Assembly: GCF_001866645.1 (NCBI RefSeq)
Contig: NZ_MLYP01000019.1
Span: 1 to 41,715, forward strand
From: Streptomyces colonosanans
Lineage (GTDB): Bacteria > Actinomycetota > Actinomycetes > Streptomycetales > Streptomycetaceae
Length of the DNA stretch: 41,715 nt
Reading direction: 5' to 3'
Shown: positions 41,080-41,715 of the stretch, in pieces
Position numbering within the stretch: position 1 is the stretch's first letter
Layout: each line of letters begins with the position of its first letter
Made by a program: the position numbers and the translations under genes
The notes under the pieces: generated by a model
Seen by the model: only the letters and a program-made list of their open reading frames with translations
Database searches by the model: none
What the model was told of the DNA's origin: nothing

Positions 41080-41715
41080 TCACCTCACGCGCTGCGAACG
41101 CCACACCAGGTACAGGGCGGACGCGACGGCGGCTCCGCGGACGACCCACGGCCAGGTCTGGGCGAGCGCGTCGTTCGTATGACCCTGGGCGATCGGGTCG
41201 CCCCAGCGGCCGTCCATGCGGCCCCAGAGCCAGACGATGCCGGCGGCCGCGGCCAGGCCGGGCATGCCCATGACCGCCCACTTGGACTCGGTGGGGGTCA
41301 GTCGGCGGGACGCCCACGCGATGAGCCAGCCCAGGCCCAGGGCGAGCCAGGTGCCGAGGACCGCACCGGCGACCAGGAGCAGGGCGGCGAGCAGCAGCAG
41401 CGGGTTGGGCCGGCCGCTGAGGCGGGGCAGACGACGGCGCGGGGCGGCGGCGGTCTCCTCGGCGGCGGGGGCGGTCTCCTCGGCCGGTCCCGGATCCGGG
41501 TCCTTGCGGTCGTCCCCCGGCTTGGGCGTGCCTCCCGGCGGCGGTTTCAGCAGCTCGGGGATCTCCAGGCCGCCGACGAACCCCGGGACGCCATCCCCGA
41601 ACGGACCGCCGCCGGGGCCGCCTTCCGCCCGCCACCAGTCGGCCTGGGCGGCGCTGTCACCGAGTTCGTGCGCACCGGCCAGGTGGGGCGGGGAGGGGGC
41701 GTTGCGGGAGATGTC
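41080..41715 (-). CDS. Proline-rich membrane protein, N-terminus beyond the window
   Basis: Reading the minus strand inward from the window end gives one open frame of 211 residues with no usable start codon before residue ~148, so the gene begins outside. The visible part starts ISRNAPSPPHLAGAHELGD, continues Gly/Pro-rich with GGLEIPELLKPPPGG and an acidic PGDDRKDPDPGPAEE stretch, and then has three or four hydrophobic segments (LLLLAALLLVAGAVLG, LALGLGWLIAWA, MPGLAAAAGIVWLWG, AAVASALYLVW) before a basic end. A cytoplasmic Pro-rich tail on a multi-span membrane domain is inferred. I do not recognise the family. The internal ATG at 41271 would give only 63 residues and is not the true start. 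Confidence 0.8.
   Translation of the reverse strand, partial: DISRNAPSPPHLAGAHELGDSAAQADWWRAEGGPGGGPFGDGVPGFVGGLEIPELLKPPPGGTPKPGDDRKDPDPGPAEETAPAAEETAAAPRRRLPRLSGRPNPLLLLAALLLVAGAVLGTWLALGLGWLIAWASRRLTPTESKWAVMGMPGLAAAAGIVWLWGRMDGRWGDPIAQGHTNDALAQTWPWVVRGAAVASALYLVWRSQRVR

Overview
This window is chromosomal DNA from a high-GC actinomycete, almost certainly Streptomyces. The codon bias is extreme, GTG and TTG starts are common, and many starts look leaderless. Families typical of the genus are present: DUF397, DUF2530, DUF2771, DUF3027, a CtpE-type P-ATPase, and the futalosine menaquinone enzymes MqnB and MqnD. From memory, the order resembles the S. coelicolor SCO4325-SCO4385 neighbourhood; I could not check this. 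No tRNA, rRNA or CRISPR array was seen.

Region 1 (1-10.6 kb) is one tightly coupled minus-strand catabolic operon. In transcription order it encodes a metal-binding MDMPI-like protein, an AtuA-family protein, a biotin-dependent carboxylase beta subunit and alpha/BCCP subunit, an acyl-CoA dehydrogenase, an acyl-CoA ligase, a crotonase and a TetR regulator. A strong hairpin terminator closes it. This roster closely parallels the Pseudomonas acyclic-terpene (atu) pathway. A palindrome over the putative promoter is a candidate TetR operator.

Region 2 (10.6-17 kb) holds an EamA exporter, a large FAD/Fe-S D-2-hydroxyacid dehydrogenase-like protein, serC with a long terminator hairpin, an orphan DUF397 protein and an SGNH hydrolase. 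Region 3 (17-21 kb) is a scar of mobile DNA. An intact Bxb1-like large serine integrase abuts an aldo/keto reductase gene that has lost its first ~50 codons. A complete paralogous aldo/keto reductase lies in inverted orientation on the other side, with an orphan resolvase helix-turn-helix between.

Region 4 (21-29.2 kb) contains a 29-residue membrane peptide missed by length cut-offs, thpR and a GNAT gene with overlapping divergent promoters, an MFS transporter with a MarR regulator, a ribbon-helix-helix gene with an apparent frameshift, an AzgA-type purine permease, DUF2530 and a CtpE-like P-type ATPase. Region 5 (29.2-31.3 kb) is a tandem pair of secreted proteins that share an exactly identical 169-bp 5' block and a near-identical 3' part around a diverged core. 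Region 6 (31.4-41.7 kb) has a sacsin-like GHKL ATPase with DUF3027, an MFS protein, a DUF2771 lipoprotein translationally coupled to mqnB and mqnD, a cold-shock protein, a small membrane protein, a HAD hydrolase, and a membrane protein cut by the window edge.
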